Assembly (NCBI RefSeq): GCF_002099425.1
Contig: NW_018344251.1
Coordinates: 410,001-474,000, forward strand
DNA from: Phascolarctos cinereus
Lineage: Eukaryota; Chordata; Mammalia; Diprotodontia; Phascolarctidae
Direction of reading: 5' to 3'
DNA: 64,000 bases
Shown piece by piece: positions 1 to 12,400 of this stretch; positions within the stretch are counted from its first letter, which is position 1, and each line of letters starts with the position of its first letter. A program made the translations under genes and the position numbers. Under the pieces are notes generated by a model that had not been told where the DNA came from, made no database searches, and saw only the letters and a program-made list of their open reading frames with translations.

Positions 1-129
1 TACATCTCGTTTAAGAGATTTGTAAATTTTACTTTATAATCAAAACTATCCTTAACAACATACTTTAGGAACCCTTTGTTGAATATCTTAACTACTTATC
101 TATGCCAAGGGAGTCCTGGTTCCCCCCTG

Positions 130-475
130 ATCATAAAGTGCTTCCTCATCAATCCTTTGGGACTGTCTTGGATCATTGTCTTGCTGAGAATAGCTAGGTC
201 ATTCACAATGCTTTATCGAACAGCATTATTGTTCCTGTGTACAACATTCTCCTGGTTCTATTCACTTCACTTTGCATCAGCTCATGTCAGTCTTTCCAGG
301 TTTTTCTGAAATCATCCTGCTTATCATTTCTTATAGCACAATAATATTCTGCTACAATCATACACCGTGCCTCGTTTAGCCATTCCCCAATTGATGGACA
401 TCCATTTGATTTCCAGTTCTTACCCACCACAAAAATTGTTGCTATAAATATTTTTGTAGAGGTGACTCTTTACTT
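130..475 (-). repeat. L1 3' untranslated region fragment
   Basis: Read on the + strand, this stretch is closely similar to 15470-15800, which is the 3'UTR of the large L1 in SLC6A18 intron 5. Shared landmarks include the run around tctttccaggtttttctgaa and the later segment ccattccccaattgatggac. The copy is therefore an L1 tail lying in - orientation, truncated at both ends, with no gene content. It sits before the first visible SLC6A18 exon. Confidence 0.85.
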
Positions 476-529
476 GCTAAAGCCAATCATTTTGTCTCCT
501 TAATGTCATCCCCACTGACTCTTCTAGGA

Positions 530-1160
530 ATTTGAGCCCTTCATCATTCCACATTTTTCTCTCATCTTCAATATCTTCTTATCTACTGTCTCCTTCAATA
601 CTATCTACAAACATGTCCAGGTCTCTCTATCCTTAAAAAAATAAAAACAAAACCTTACACTTAACCCTGATATCCCCTCATATTATCACCCTCTATTTCA
701 CAGCCATTCCTCCCTTTCATAGCCAGACTTCTAGAAAGAGTGATCTGTACTCGTTGTCTCCATTTTCTCACCTCTCACTTACTTCTTAACGCTTACAATT
801 TCATGCTAACCTTACCACTTGGGTGAATCTGTTCTCTCCAAAGTTATCAATCATCTTTGAAGTGCTAACCCCAGTGACCTTTTCTCCATCCTTATTCTAC
901 CTTGCTTCTAAACAACTTGGGATATTGTTGACAACTCCTTCCTTTTAGACAGTCTCTCTTCCCTTGGCCTCCAGGACAACATTCTCTCTTGTTGTTTTTC
1001 TTCCACTTGTCTGGATACTCCTTCTCAGGCCCCTTTGTGGATCATCACCCATCTCCCACCTGTGTAGTGTGGGTCTCACCCCAGGTCTGTCCTAGGTCCC
1101 TTTCTCTTTTTTCTTTACCCTCTCTCAGTAATTTCATCATCCACCATAGGTTTGATGATC
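530..1160 (+). repeat. L2-type LINE fragment, reverse transcriptase region
   Basis: Translated on the + strand with frame changes, this region gives the typical L2/CR1 series: a Ser/Leu-rich stretch, then residues like LDSLSSLGLQ and later RSVLGPFLFFLYPL, which is the (V)LGPLLFxLYxxDL motif of L2 reverse transcriptases. The catalytic YxDD box is not present. It is an old, decayed LINE copy in sense orientation to SLC6A18. The following 1160-1330 is AT-rich and contains a short stretch like the RTE/SINE tail (gaagagttagacacgacta near 1231). Confidence 0.75.
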
Positions 1161-1411
1161 TTTTTTAAAATTGATTTAATTTTATTTTTAATTTAATTTA
1201 ATTGTTAAGTCTTCATTTCCATACAGGGTAATGAAGAGTTAGACACGACTAAGCAACTATCCATTATAGTACCTTTGCCCAGGTCGTCCCTGGTGTCCGG
1301 AATGCACTCCTTCCCTATTTCCTTCTCTTAAAATCACTGACATCCACAAGATTCAGGTGTCGCTTGCTACTCAATTCCCACCCTCCATCCCAATCCTCCC
1401 AGTTCTTAGTA

Positions 1412-1604
<193 letters not shown>

Positions 1605-3417
1605 TTGAGGATACTGAGACAAAGGTGAAGTGACTTGCCCAGCATCACACAGTTAATAGATGTCTAAGGCTAGATTTGACATCAGATTTTCCTGACTCTA
1701 CTATGGTGTCACCAACCTAACAATATGGCCAGCCAAACCCATGACAGGAGAATTAAAATTGAGCTAATGTAAAGTTTAAGACTTAGAGATTAATAAATTG
1801 GAAAGAAGCTAAGGAAGAGTAGGCTTATTTTCCTAAAGATGGTACTTATGACTAAGATTAGTTCACAGGGGAGCTCCTAGTGAGGAAATTCTCTCATTGC
1901 CTTCTTTGCAACTTATAGTCTTAGAAAATTTCCTGGGGTACTGAAAAATTAAGTAATTTGCCTAGGGTCACATAACTGATAAATGTCTGAAGCTGGATTT
2001 GATTTCAGGTGTTCCTCAGTATATATCAGGTCTGCCTGATAGTAAGTATCAGAAATGGAACTTGAACCCAGGTCTTCCTGACTTTGAAGCCAACTCTCTA
2101 TCCCCTATGTCACATTGCCTCTCTAGGAATATGTTGAACATATATGTAATTCCCTCTCTGGGCTACTCTCCAGCTTGTACTCTTGATTTGACTATTGTTT
2201 TGAGTTCTAGGAATAACTCTACGAATAGCTACGTCTACCACTATAGCTCACAAGCCCCCACCAGTGTGCTTCCCATTAACAATCAGTCCATATAAAATTA
2301 ACTTTTAGAAAAGGCATTTACTAAAATAGTATAGGAAGAGCAGTTTGATGCAAAAACATCTCTCCATAAGCCTGGGGCTTACTTAGAGTGCAGTGGTAGT
2401 GAGGGGCATATGTAATATACATATTTGGTAGAATGGAACTCCCAGGTCTTCTCGTTTCTTGAGTCCTTAGCCAGTACTTCTATACCCCACAAAGGGGTCA
2501 ACTCCTTAAAATTGCCTCTTCTCTCAGGTGGCTCTCTTTTTGCATCAGCAATCATATCTGTTTTGAGTGTGTTTGTCTCTTATTGGTCCAGTAGTTTCAG
2601 TGACACGGCCCAAGGAGTGAGAGAAGAGGAAGTCACCTTTTTCTTACTCATACAGAGTTATGCTTCCACAAAATATTCCCAAGTCTCAAATCCTTCACTA
2701 CTATAGATTAGCAAACCTAATATTTTTATACATAGGCCCAAAGGGGTATAACTGATTTTCTCAGCCAATAACCAGCTATTTTCTGGTATCATTTGCCTTC
2801 ATCCAATTGCTAAAGCTCAATAATCCTCTCCCATTTATTAAGAATACATTCACACATTGTGGTGAGATTGTGGGAAATTTCCTAAACGCTTATATCTTGT
2901 GATTATATTCTGGACCCACTGATTGAATGATTTTTTTGACTGCATCAGTTTGTGGGGAGGGAAGGAAAAGAATAAGAAATGGAGGGAAATCACAACACCA
3001 TAGGCCCATGGTACCACAAAAGTCATCCAAACTCCCTCCTGCAACATTCCTAGCAATGGGCCAACCAGCCTCCTCTTGAGCCCTTCTAGTGGCAGAAAGT
3101 GTTGCTAGAACTTATAAAGCAACCCATTTTATTTTGGGGGAAGTTCTAATTTGTATAAGGTTCTTCCTTGTATTCCTGTTACTATCCACTGGTCTAGTCC
3201 TCTACTATGGATTTACATAGAATATATTTAGATCTTTTCTCACATATGAGAGAGGGACCAGACCTATCACTTCATTGATATTGAAAACTTCCAGATGAAG
3301 AATTTCAAGATGAAGGAGACCAGCACCTTCTTTACAATTTATAGTCTTAGAGAGATGCCTAAAGCAATGATGTCACACTCAAGTAGAAACTTGCTAGCTA
3401 TACAGAGCTGTAGACCA
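1605..3417. other. Non-coding stretch with two MIR fragments
   Basis: Positions 1605-1705 and 1925-2110 are MIR-like SINE copies in - orientation, recognised by the core aagtgacttgcccagcatca and its decayed version at 1952, followed by the cttcctgact segment. The rest, including 2120-3417, shows no recognisable coding exon, no splice-bounded open frame related to SLC6A18 and no repeat I can name. The 93-codon open frame at 2425-2706 has no family features. Confidence 0.5.
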
Positions 3418-3590
3418 CATATTAATTTAAGTTTTAATTTTAAAATTTTAAAATGTTATATTATCTGTGTTTTAGTGTATTTTTATTTAGTTAATTAGAT
3501 ATTTTCCAACTACATTTGAATCTGTTTTGGTTACACTTGGGAGTGTTGTGGGTCTCATGTGGCCTGCAGGGTGCATGTTTGACACCACTC
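3418..3590. repeat. hAT-like DNA transposon remnant (tgtcaaac/gtttgacac family)
   Basis: The segment ends with gggtgcatgtttgacaccac, preceded by a run about an attagatattttccaactacatt and an AT-rich stretch. The copy at 34105-34305 has the same parts in reverse order, and 59305-59400 has the start of another copy. The conserved end motif (gtgtcaaac and its complement) suggests terminal inverted repeats of a small non-autonomous DNA element. This copy has lost one end. Confidence 0.5.
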
Positions 3591-3635
3591 ACCTAAAGCA
3601 TTGAGATGTTAAGGAATCTTCCCATGATCACATAC

Positions 3636-3870
3636 GCAGCTAGGTGGCACTATGAATAGAGCATAGGGCCTGGCTTCAGAAAGACCTGAGTTCAAATCCA
3701 GCCTCACTTATTAGCTGTGTGATCCTGGGCAAGACCTGTTTTCCTCAGTTTCTTCATCTATAAAATGAGTTGGAGAAGGAAATGACAAACCACTCCAGTA
3801 TCTTTGCCAAGAAAACTCCAAATGGGGTCATGAAGAGTTGGACACAACCAAAAACAACTGAGCAACAAAA
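3636..3870 (+). repeat. tRNA-derived SINE with RTE-type tail
   Basis: Full-length marsupial SINE. It begins at gcagctaggtggcac, has the Pol III B-box-like segment gagttcaaatcc, the MIR-like core (gtgtgatcctgggcaagacc), then the segment ending in ggggtcatgaagagttggac and acaactgagcaac. That last part matches the 3' end of the RTE LINE at 55725-55770. Orientation is the same as SLC6A18. Confidence 0.9.
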
Positions 3871-5815
3871 TATGTCAGAGGTGAGGCTTGAACCCAAATC
3901 TTCTTGATTCCAAAGCCCCCTCTCTATCCACGACACTACACTACCTTGACATCTTTCACATGTCCATCTTATAAATGTTTGGAAGATAATTATCATATTC
4001 TCCCTAAATCTTGTCTCCTCCTGGCTAATGATTCCCAGTTGCTTCAGTTAACCTTTATGAGGCATGGTTTAGTTTCCTCATCATTCTTGTCACCTCTCCC
4101 TGAGCGTGGTCCAGTGTGACAATGACTTTCCTAATGTTATGGGTGCACTGGTCAATAGGAATGCATGAGCCAGGCAAAGCCTCCTGTGCAAGAATGTCAC
4201 CAGAGCTTTTTCTGGGAGATTGGGGGAGAGAAAAGAGTGAATGAATGAATGGGAGCAGCTCAAGCAGGGCTTTCTCAGCCCAGCTCAGGTTATTTGCTTT
4301 TGGAGGACTCAGACAGCAAGCAAAAGCTACCTCCTGAGGAGAAGCCCATTTTACATTTTCCTTTGTATTAAAAGGATAGAAATGAGGGAGACGGCTGAAG
4401 CAAAGTGGGGAAGTTGAATGCCTGGTACCATCCTATTTGCTCAAGCCGAGTTGCCCTCAGGAGGGACTCCTGAAGTGCTCTGAGGTTCTGTATTCCAACA
4501 ATAGATGCTTATCTACTATAGAGTTTTGGTAATGAGTGAAAATACTCGGGCTGACTCCTGCTGACACTGAGATGGAAAACTGGATTTTTGGCTTATCTGT
4601 TGTTAGGGGGGATTGGTGTAGGGATTGAAAGAGGGTCACAGACTGGGGAATGTGCATGTTGGGTGCACCGATGTTAACTTGGTTTTCTTCACTTGAATTT
4701 GTCATTGAAAGCCCATATACAGTATATATTTGTAAATTCTTTAATGGAAACCCTACCAAGATAATGGGAAGATCTAGCCAGACTAGGGATGAGTCACGAT
4801 CAGATTTGGTGGGAACACTCATCTGTACCCTGAATAAAGTGAATGCTACACGCAAAGGAGTAAAACCATGGGGTAAATGGTTTCCAGTTTCTCTGAAAGG
4901 CGCATAGAGGCACAGGGAGCGTGATGTTTTTCCAGAGCATCCTTGTATGTTGGGGGGTGCATAGGACAGATTTGCTCATAAAAGGCATTTGGGTGGGGTT
5001 TTAGATTGATGTTGGTACCTCTGCAGCAGATCAGCATCTATTGTTGTGATACATAAACTCAGAGCACCCTGGGAGGTTCTCCTGAGGGTGCAGTAGTGTA
5101 AGCAAGCAAGGCAACACCAGGCCCTGCATGAAGAGTCTCAACTCCCTTGTTTCTCACAAATCTTCTCCCTTTGTCCCTTTAGTCCAGAAAAAAAAAGTCT
5201 TTGAGGAGTCCCCACTGGAAGCTGGTGTCTCCCGTCAAAGTCCCTTCAAAATCAAATGATATAGGAGAGGGTGCGAGCAAAGCTGTTGCTGCTTGCTTGT
5301 ACTTTTCCCTCCCTCTGTCTCCTTGACAAAGCCCACAAGCTGGTGATGTCTCCTACAAGGTGCACTCTGCCTGGTGAGCATCTCTGCGGGCTGGCACATG
5401 TCCTACACTAAATGAGGCCTCTAGACTCGAGTACCATACGTATAGATGTGGCTTGATCATGACAGCTCACAGTAAGGGTGATTATCTCTCTTTTCCTAGA
5501 CAGTGTATAACAGATATTTCAAAAAAGTACATCATTGAACAAAAAATAAAAGTTTCTTTACTAGAAAACTAGATTGCAATGAAGCTAGTTTATTAAAATT
5601 CTGAACCCTCTACAATATTCTTCCTAACACAAACAAATGGAAAAAATTATAATTTAAGTGTAGGGCAGCTCAAAATCTGAGAGGCTTAGATGTATATAAT
5701 AAAGACAGGAAATAGAAACAAATGCTTGAGGTGGAGGGGGCTGCCCGGGGGGTGTGTTGGGACCAGCTCTAATCAGCAGGTGTTAAATTTCAGTGTAAAT
5801 TTTTTTTCCTATGGT
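3871..5815. other. Unassigned non-coding DNA upstream of SLC6A18 exon 2
   Basis: No SLC6A18 exon 1 (which should encode the PKWDNKAQY and GLGNIWRFPY-like stretches) is visible on the + strand. A 132-codon open frame on the - strand at 4457-4855 and overlapping shorter ones up to 5037 show no domain I can identify. I see no named repeat in 4180-5750. Confidence 0.4.
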
Positions 5816-5817
5816 GT

Positions 5818-6185
5818 TTTTTTTAATTAATTAATTAATTTTTAGTTTTCAACATTCACTTCCACAAGATTTTGAGTTCTAAATTTTCTCCCCATCTCTC
5901 TCCTCCCCCACCCCAAGGTGGTGTGCATTCTGAATACCCCCTTCCCCTAATCTGCCTGCCTTTCTATCACCCTACCTTCTCTTATCCCCTTCTCCTTAGG
6001 GCAGAATAGATTGGTATATTTCTATACCCCATTGCCTGTATATCTTATTTCCCAGTTGCATGGAAAAGCAATTTTTAACATGTGTTTTTAAAACTTTGGG
6101 TTCCAAATTCTCTCCCTTCCTCCCTGCCCACCCACCCTCATTGAGAAGGCAAGGAACTCGATACAGGTTATACTCAATGTGAAAT
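5818..6185 (-). repeat. L1 3' end
   Basis: Read on the - strand this is a run of purine-rich 3'UTR followed by gaatgttgaaaactaaaaa and an AT-rich tail. The same ending occurs on the + strand at 57025-57060. The copy is 5'-truncated. The tail at 5820-5840 is (TTAA)n on the + strand. Confidence 0.8.
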
Positions 6186-7380
6186 TTTTCACCTCAGAAG
6201 TCTTCAAATGTTACAAGTTAGGGCTAGATGTATGGTTTTCTGGATTGTCTAAATTTAGGAAAGAGTAGATAAAGCAGATTAAACTTAATCGTGTTTGTAT
6301 ATACATTTCTTATACCCCACACTGATTATTTAATCGAAATATTTACCAGCATGCCCCTGTATAAACAGTTTAAACTCAGCAGTACTGCAGTAGAAGGCTC
6401 AGGGAATGAAGACTGTAGGCCTGTTAACTGTAGAATAGTTAATAGTAATAATAATAATAATAATAACTGGCATTTATATAGTACTTTAACGTTCTCAAAG
6501 TGTTTTAGATCCACATCTCATCTGAGTCTCATAACACCCCTCACAATCTCATTCATAAAAAAATGCATAAGAAAATAAAAGAGTTTGGGGTTCAAGAAAA
6601 TTGGAGGGCCTAGAAATCTAACTAGCATTTTGTAGTTTATGGAGAGGGCAGCTCCTGACAGATTTCTAAAGGGGTGAATATTGGTAATGAGGGATTAGAT
6701 TAGAATTAGAGGATTTCTAATCCTAAATCAGATAGAAGGTTGGGGCAAGAATGTAGATTAGTTAGCAATAAGAAGTAAGGTTTCAAAGATGGATTAAATG
6801 TCTACTGGTGTTGCTGAGATGGCTGGTTGCTTTGTTTCCAAAATATCTTGACCCCTCGAGGTGAAAACTTCTGGAGATAAAAAGCTCCCCATAGCCAACA
6901 CTCTGAGAACTGATAAATCATCATCTCCTTGTATGGAGAAGAACAGATGAAGATTTTTCCTCAGTCTGAGACTGGTATGTGAAGGGCTTGTTTCCCTAAA
7001 GAACTTGAAGAAGAACTTCTGGATTCTAAGCTAAAAGAGAGGCCATTACAGCCCAGTCTTCTTATGGGAAAAGGTAGCCCATCAGCTGAGAGTTCCAGCT
7101 GAAGCCAGAAGCTAGAGGCAAAGCAAAGGTCCACAACCACGTGCCCAGTAGAATGCAACAGTACAATGCAGTGCCTGGCAGAGTACATGCCCATCATGCC
7201 CACATACCCATCAGAGACTACAAACTAGATGTAGTAGAGGTAGATGGGGTTTTTATCTGCGTCTATTGTTATTCACCCTGAGGTATAGACTCTATGCTAA
7301 ATAACCTCTTTAAACTAACTGTGGGATTGTCGAAGATACATACATACACTTGTTCTCTAACACTTGTCTACTATTTCCAG
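6186..7380. other. End of SLC6A18 intron 1; short (AAT)n repeat
   Basis: A short (ATA)n/(AAT)n repeat lies at 6445-6466. Otherwise I see no exon and no repeat I can name with confidence. The stretch ends with the exon 2 acceptor ctactatttccag at 7368-7380. Confidence 0.5.
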
Positions 7381-7521
7381 GAGCTTTCCTAGTTCCATAC
7401 TTTGTTGCCCTGATCTTCGAAGGAATCCCCCTGTTTCACATTGAACTCGCCATTGGTCAGCGCTTAAGGAAAGGTAGTATTGGGGTTTGGAGCACCATCT
7501 CACCATACCTTAAAGGAGTAG
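7381..7521 (+). CDS. SLC6A18: SLC6A18 exon 2 (TM2)
   Basis: Acceptor ttccag at 7375-7380, donor GTACGT at 7522. It enters in phase 1 (the last base of exon 1 completes a Gly codon) and leaves in phase 1. It encodes [20 protein letters not shown] then [16 protein letters not shown] and the ISPYLKGVG end. This is TM2 and the first intracellular loop; the [14 protein letters not shown] block is a hallmark of the SLC6A18/19/20 group. Confidence 0.96.
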
Positions 7522-9321
7522 GTACGTATGGGATTTCATTAGCGGAACATCTTCATAGCTATTCCGTTCATACACTTCGTTCACTAAGTTTGCTGATTAA
7601 GAGCAATCTTATTGTAGAAAGTGCAGAGAAGAGGGATAAATTAAATATAATTAAGTTTTATTGGTTCAATGTGACAAATATTCATTAAGTACCTACTCTA
7701 TGTAAGGTACCATTACTGGTGCTCGAGTTACAAAAGTGAAACAGGACATAGTCTTTGCCCTCAACCATCCTATAGTCTAGTAAGAAAATGTGTACATGAA
7801 AGTATTTCGATATAATTTATTAAAAATTAGAACTCAATAAATGATTAGGAAAGGTCCAAGTAACCAGAGAAGCATGAAAAATTTTAGAAGGGAAAGATCA
7901 TTTTTAGCTTGGGGTATCTAGGGAGGTTTAATGAAGGATGAGATGTTAGCTGTTAGAGATGGAGGAGAGACCCGTACAGGAATGGGAGACAGTGGAAGCA
8001 AATGCAGGGAGGCAGAAGAGAATAGTCAATAGTTAATATTTAGTAAGCACCTTCCATGTACACTGTGCTAAGTGCTGGGGATACAAATATGAGAGAGACA
8101 GAGACAGAGAGACATAGAGAGAGAGACAGAGACAGAGATTTCCAATCCTCAAGAGTTTACAATCTAATGGGGAAAGATAAAACACAAAAGAAAACCAAAA
8201 AGTTAGGAGTAGAGAGTGAGGAGAAGGTACCCAATGTGGGTGCATGGTCTATAGAGAGGTCAGTCAGAGAAATCCCAAGGTAGAACAGTCAGATGAGAAA
8301 TGAAGAAATGTCTGAGCTGAGTTCTCTCCTTAAATGGAGGTTTGGAGTTCATGGCCCCACCTTCCAATCAGAGAGGAAGAAGGTAGTGATGAGGTAGAGA
8401 GTTACAGCATGATGAGGTTACCCAGATGAGCTTCCTGGGGCAAGGTGGAGAAAGATTTTAGAAGGGTGAGGTGATTTTAGATCTAGGGAGACCAGAGGAA
8501 TCCCAAAGTAGCACAGCCAGGTAAGAAATGAGATGAGATTAGAAAATGACAAATATACACTAGTTTGGTCAGTATGTGAAGAGGAGTAGTATATATTCTA
8601 GAAGGCTGGCAAGGTAAGTTACAGCCAGATTGTGGAAGGCCTGAATGCCAGAAAAAATATTTTATACACATCTTCATTTATCAGCAGGGCGCTACTGATG
8701 GGTTTTGAGGACAGGGGTAACATGTGAACTCAATAAGGTCACCCAATAGAACTTAGCAGTTTTGGTTTATTTGGGAAAAGAAAAACATCTTACTGATTTT
8801 TTGCTGATTCCATGTAATTCAACAAACTTTTTTGTGAGCACCTACTATGTGCAAAGTACTATGCCAGGTGCTAAGAGATTGAAAGCTCAACGAGACACAC
8901 AAGCATGTACACAAATAGTTATAATATACAATAAAATGTGGGGGAAAAAAACCAGAAATGATGATGCTTGTTTGATGTTTACAAACCCAGACTTTGTAAC
9001 AAAAGACTTTCTTTCCTATATTTTCCAGGCATTGGATGTTTTTTTGTTTCCTTCCTGGTGAGCTTGTATTACAACACCATTTTAATGTGGGTGTTGTGGT
9101 ATTTTCTGAATTCTTTCCAAAGCCCCCTTCCTTGGAGTTTTTGTCCCCTAAATGAAAACAAAACAGGTAAATAGCAGGTGGGTGCCTCACTATGTGTCAT
9201 TTTGGGAGGTCAGAACTCCATCTCTTCCTGTAGCTGTTTTTTATAACCCAGACAATTCACCAAGAGTCGACAGGACAAACACAGTCTGCTTGAAATTTGT
9301 GAACTCTGTGTGTGTGTGTGT

Positions 9322-9359
<38 letters not shown>

Positions 9360-9413
9360 GGTATTTCAAAAGTCTAAGCTTTGGTAGTATCATTGTTGGG
9401 TTATGAACCTTCC

Positions 9414-9453
<40 letters not shown>

Positions 9454-12400
9454 CCCATATCTATCGATACAGCAACTGCCTGATCTTTCTATTGAAGAAA
9501 GGGCTTCTGAGGCTAGGCAGAATGAGTAGGGAGCTCATGTAGGCTGCCCCAATGCCTGCCAAGTGATAGCAGGGGTACCACTGCTTTGGGGATCTTATAG
9601 TCTGGCCTGGTCCAGAAATCCCTTCAATTTTAGGGGAGACCCTCCTCTCATCCAGAAGGAGAGAGTCACAGACAGGAAAGATCCTGATGGAGCTTCTGCT
9701 TAGAGGTGGGGCAACCCCAGGCTCCTACCTTCTGACCCTATTTCCAAGCAGCTAGCTCATCCTCTAAAAATCAATTAATCAAGAAGCATTTAAATGTAGC
9801 AGGCACTAAGCCCTGGAGATAAAATGTAAGATGAGACAGTCCCTGCTGTAAAGGAGTTTGTATACTACCAGGGGACACAGCACGTTTACAGAAAAGTAAA
9901 CATGGGAAATGTGCAAAATACATGCACATCTAGAGGAATCAGAAAATGCTCTTTGAAGGAGTTAGCACTTGAATCGAGCCCTGATGGAAGCTAGGAGATC
10001 CAAAAGGTAGAGGAGGGGGAGGGAGAAGAGAGGGAGGAGGGAGAGGAGGGGGAAGGGGAAGAGGAGGGGGAGGAGGGGGAGGGGGAGAGGAGGAGGATTC
10101 CAAAGACACAAAAGTGGGAATTTAAATATCATGAAGAAGAAACAGAAAGTGAGTCAGTCAGAGGGTATGAGGAGGATGGATCTGTAATCAGCCTAGAAAG
10201 ATACAGGCTGAGAAAAGAGTATGATGGGCTTTAAGTACCACACAGAGGAGGCTGTATTTTATCCTGAAGACAACAGGGAACCATGGAGGGTTCTTGAGAA
10301 GAAGAGTGACAGGTCTTCTGGACAGTGTCCAGAATTTGGGGTAGCTCTGTGCTTCTTTGGAGTTTGGTGTAACCTGGGGTTCGAGCCTGATGTAGTTGCA
10401 TAAAACTCTTCTTATTGGTGGAGAGAATGGTTACTCTACCCAGAATTGATGAGAACTTGGGAGAGAAGAGACCTCCTTGCTTCTAGCTTCCAGAGAAAAT
10501 ATGAGAGACCCCAGCCTCTCTTCAAAGAGAAAGGCCTGAAGAGAGAGAAATTTGTCTTTGGGAAGACACATAGAGGAAAACTGAAGCCTCTTGCTCTCAA
10601 TTGAAGTAAGCTGGAAATCAGGGACATTTTGAGGCTCTGCTTCCTCAAGGTGGTGCAGTAGACAGAATGCCAGATCTGGAGTCAGGGGGACCCAAGTTCA
10701 AATCCAGCCTCAGATACTTATTATCTGTGTGACCCTGGGCAAGTCACTTCACCCTGTTTGCCTTAGTTTCCTCATCTGTAAAATGAGCTGGAGAAGGAAA
10801 TTGCAAACCACCCCAGTATCTTTGCCAAGAAGATGCCAAATGGAGTTACAGAGATGTGGACTTGACTGAAATGTCTTAACAATGGCTTTCCAAAATCTAT
10901 TTCCTCTCTCTCTAGGGCTTTCTTTCTGAAGAAAGCTTGAGGCTCCTTGTGTCCTCTTTCAAAACCAAAAGCAAGAAGACATCTTCCTTCTCCCAAACAC
11001 TGCCCTTTGTTATGGAAATACGCAAGGCTTATATTATAGGTTACAGTGGGAAGTGGAGATTCCTGGTTCCAACTTCTCCATATTCCCCAACCCACTGTGG
11101 TAGAGTGCCTTCATTTAACACCTCGAATTTCAGCATGGCCTGGGGTAAAACCTTATTTGCCTCCCCCTAGTCATGACTCTGAGCTGAATTATTACTTTTT
11201 AGGGAAGAAAAAAAAAACCCAAAACAATGCCAACAATGGAGTTTGGATTCACCCAAACCTTAAATTCATCATTTAGGTGCTGTAATGGTCCCCGAAGCAT
11301 TAATCCCACTATTTCTCAACAAACATTCAAGTCAGCAATCACTTACTAATAAGTGCCTACTATCTGCAGAGAACTTGGCAGGGCCAGGCTGGAGATGCAG
11401 AGACAGACACAACACCAGGACTGCTTTGAAAGGCTTGACAACAGAATGAAAGGAGTCTGCAATCATTTGTGGGCTGTGGTACACGGTGGCCTTGACAGTG
11501 ACGTGTGACGCTCTTTGGTTCACAGGGCTTGTTGAAGAGTGCCAGCTTAGCAATACTGTGAATTATTTCTGGTACAGGCAGACGCTAAACATCTCAGCAG
11601 ACATCAATGAAAGCGGGACCCCACAGTGGTGGCTGGCCATGTGCTTAGTGGCCTGTTGGACGATTGTGTATATCTGCATTATCAGAGGTATTGAGTCCAC
11701 AGGAAAGGTGAGAATGTTATTAAGGCCCCCTGTAGAAGCTGAGCTGTTTGCAGTTGCCTCTTGAAATATGAAAAATGCTTCCCTAGTACCTGCGGTGCTT
11801 TTGAAGAGGGAACGGAATCTCAGGCTCCTTGGCTGCCACTAAGGTGTAAGGCCCTAACAGTTAAATTGGTTGTCCTAAGCGCAACACATGCTTCTTTTGC
11901 TCCTAATGTGGGGATTTGTTTGGGTAAAAAAAAAGCACAGAGAGAGAAGCAGCTGGGAGAGTGGATTGTGGCTAGACTGTGACCTTAGAGTCAGAATGAC
12001 CTGGGTTCAAGTCTCATCTCTGACACATACTCATTGTGTCACACTGATTCAGACACTGAATCTCTCAGTTATTTCCTCTAAGACTACAAATTGCAGAGAA
12101 ATTGCTTATCTGCACTGCTAAAGGTATACTTAAGGCGTATTCAAGTGACCTATGACCTTTACTGTACCTTTGTCACCTACAAGGGATAGTCAGACTTTAG
12201 TTCTCTCCCATAATTCTGCCATGGCCATGATTTTGAACTCTGAATTTTCCCTCTCTGATCATAAGCTCCTGTTCTTCCTTTTACCTTTGTCACATTCCTT
12301 TGAAACCTATTCTCTTTTTCAATTTGATCTCCAGTCATTCCTCTGTTCCTGTTCTCCCATTCCAACACCCATGTTCTAGTCTTGCTTTCCTCAGTTTATA

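Noticed and set aside
4457-5037. 132-codon and overlapping open frames on the - strand
   Set aside because: I looked for env-like or other domains and saw nothing firm. There is no start context, splice context or neighbour to support a gene.
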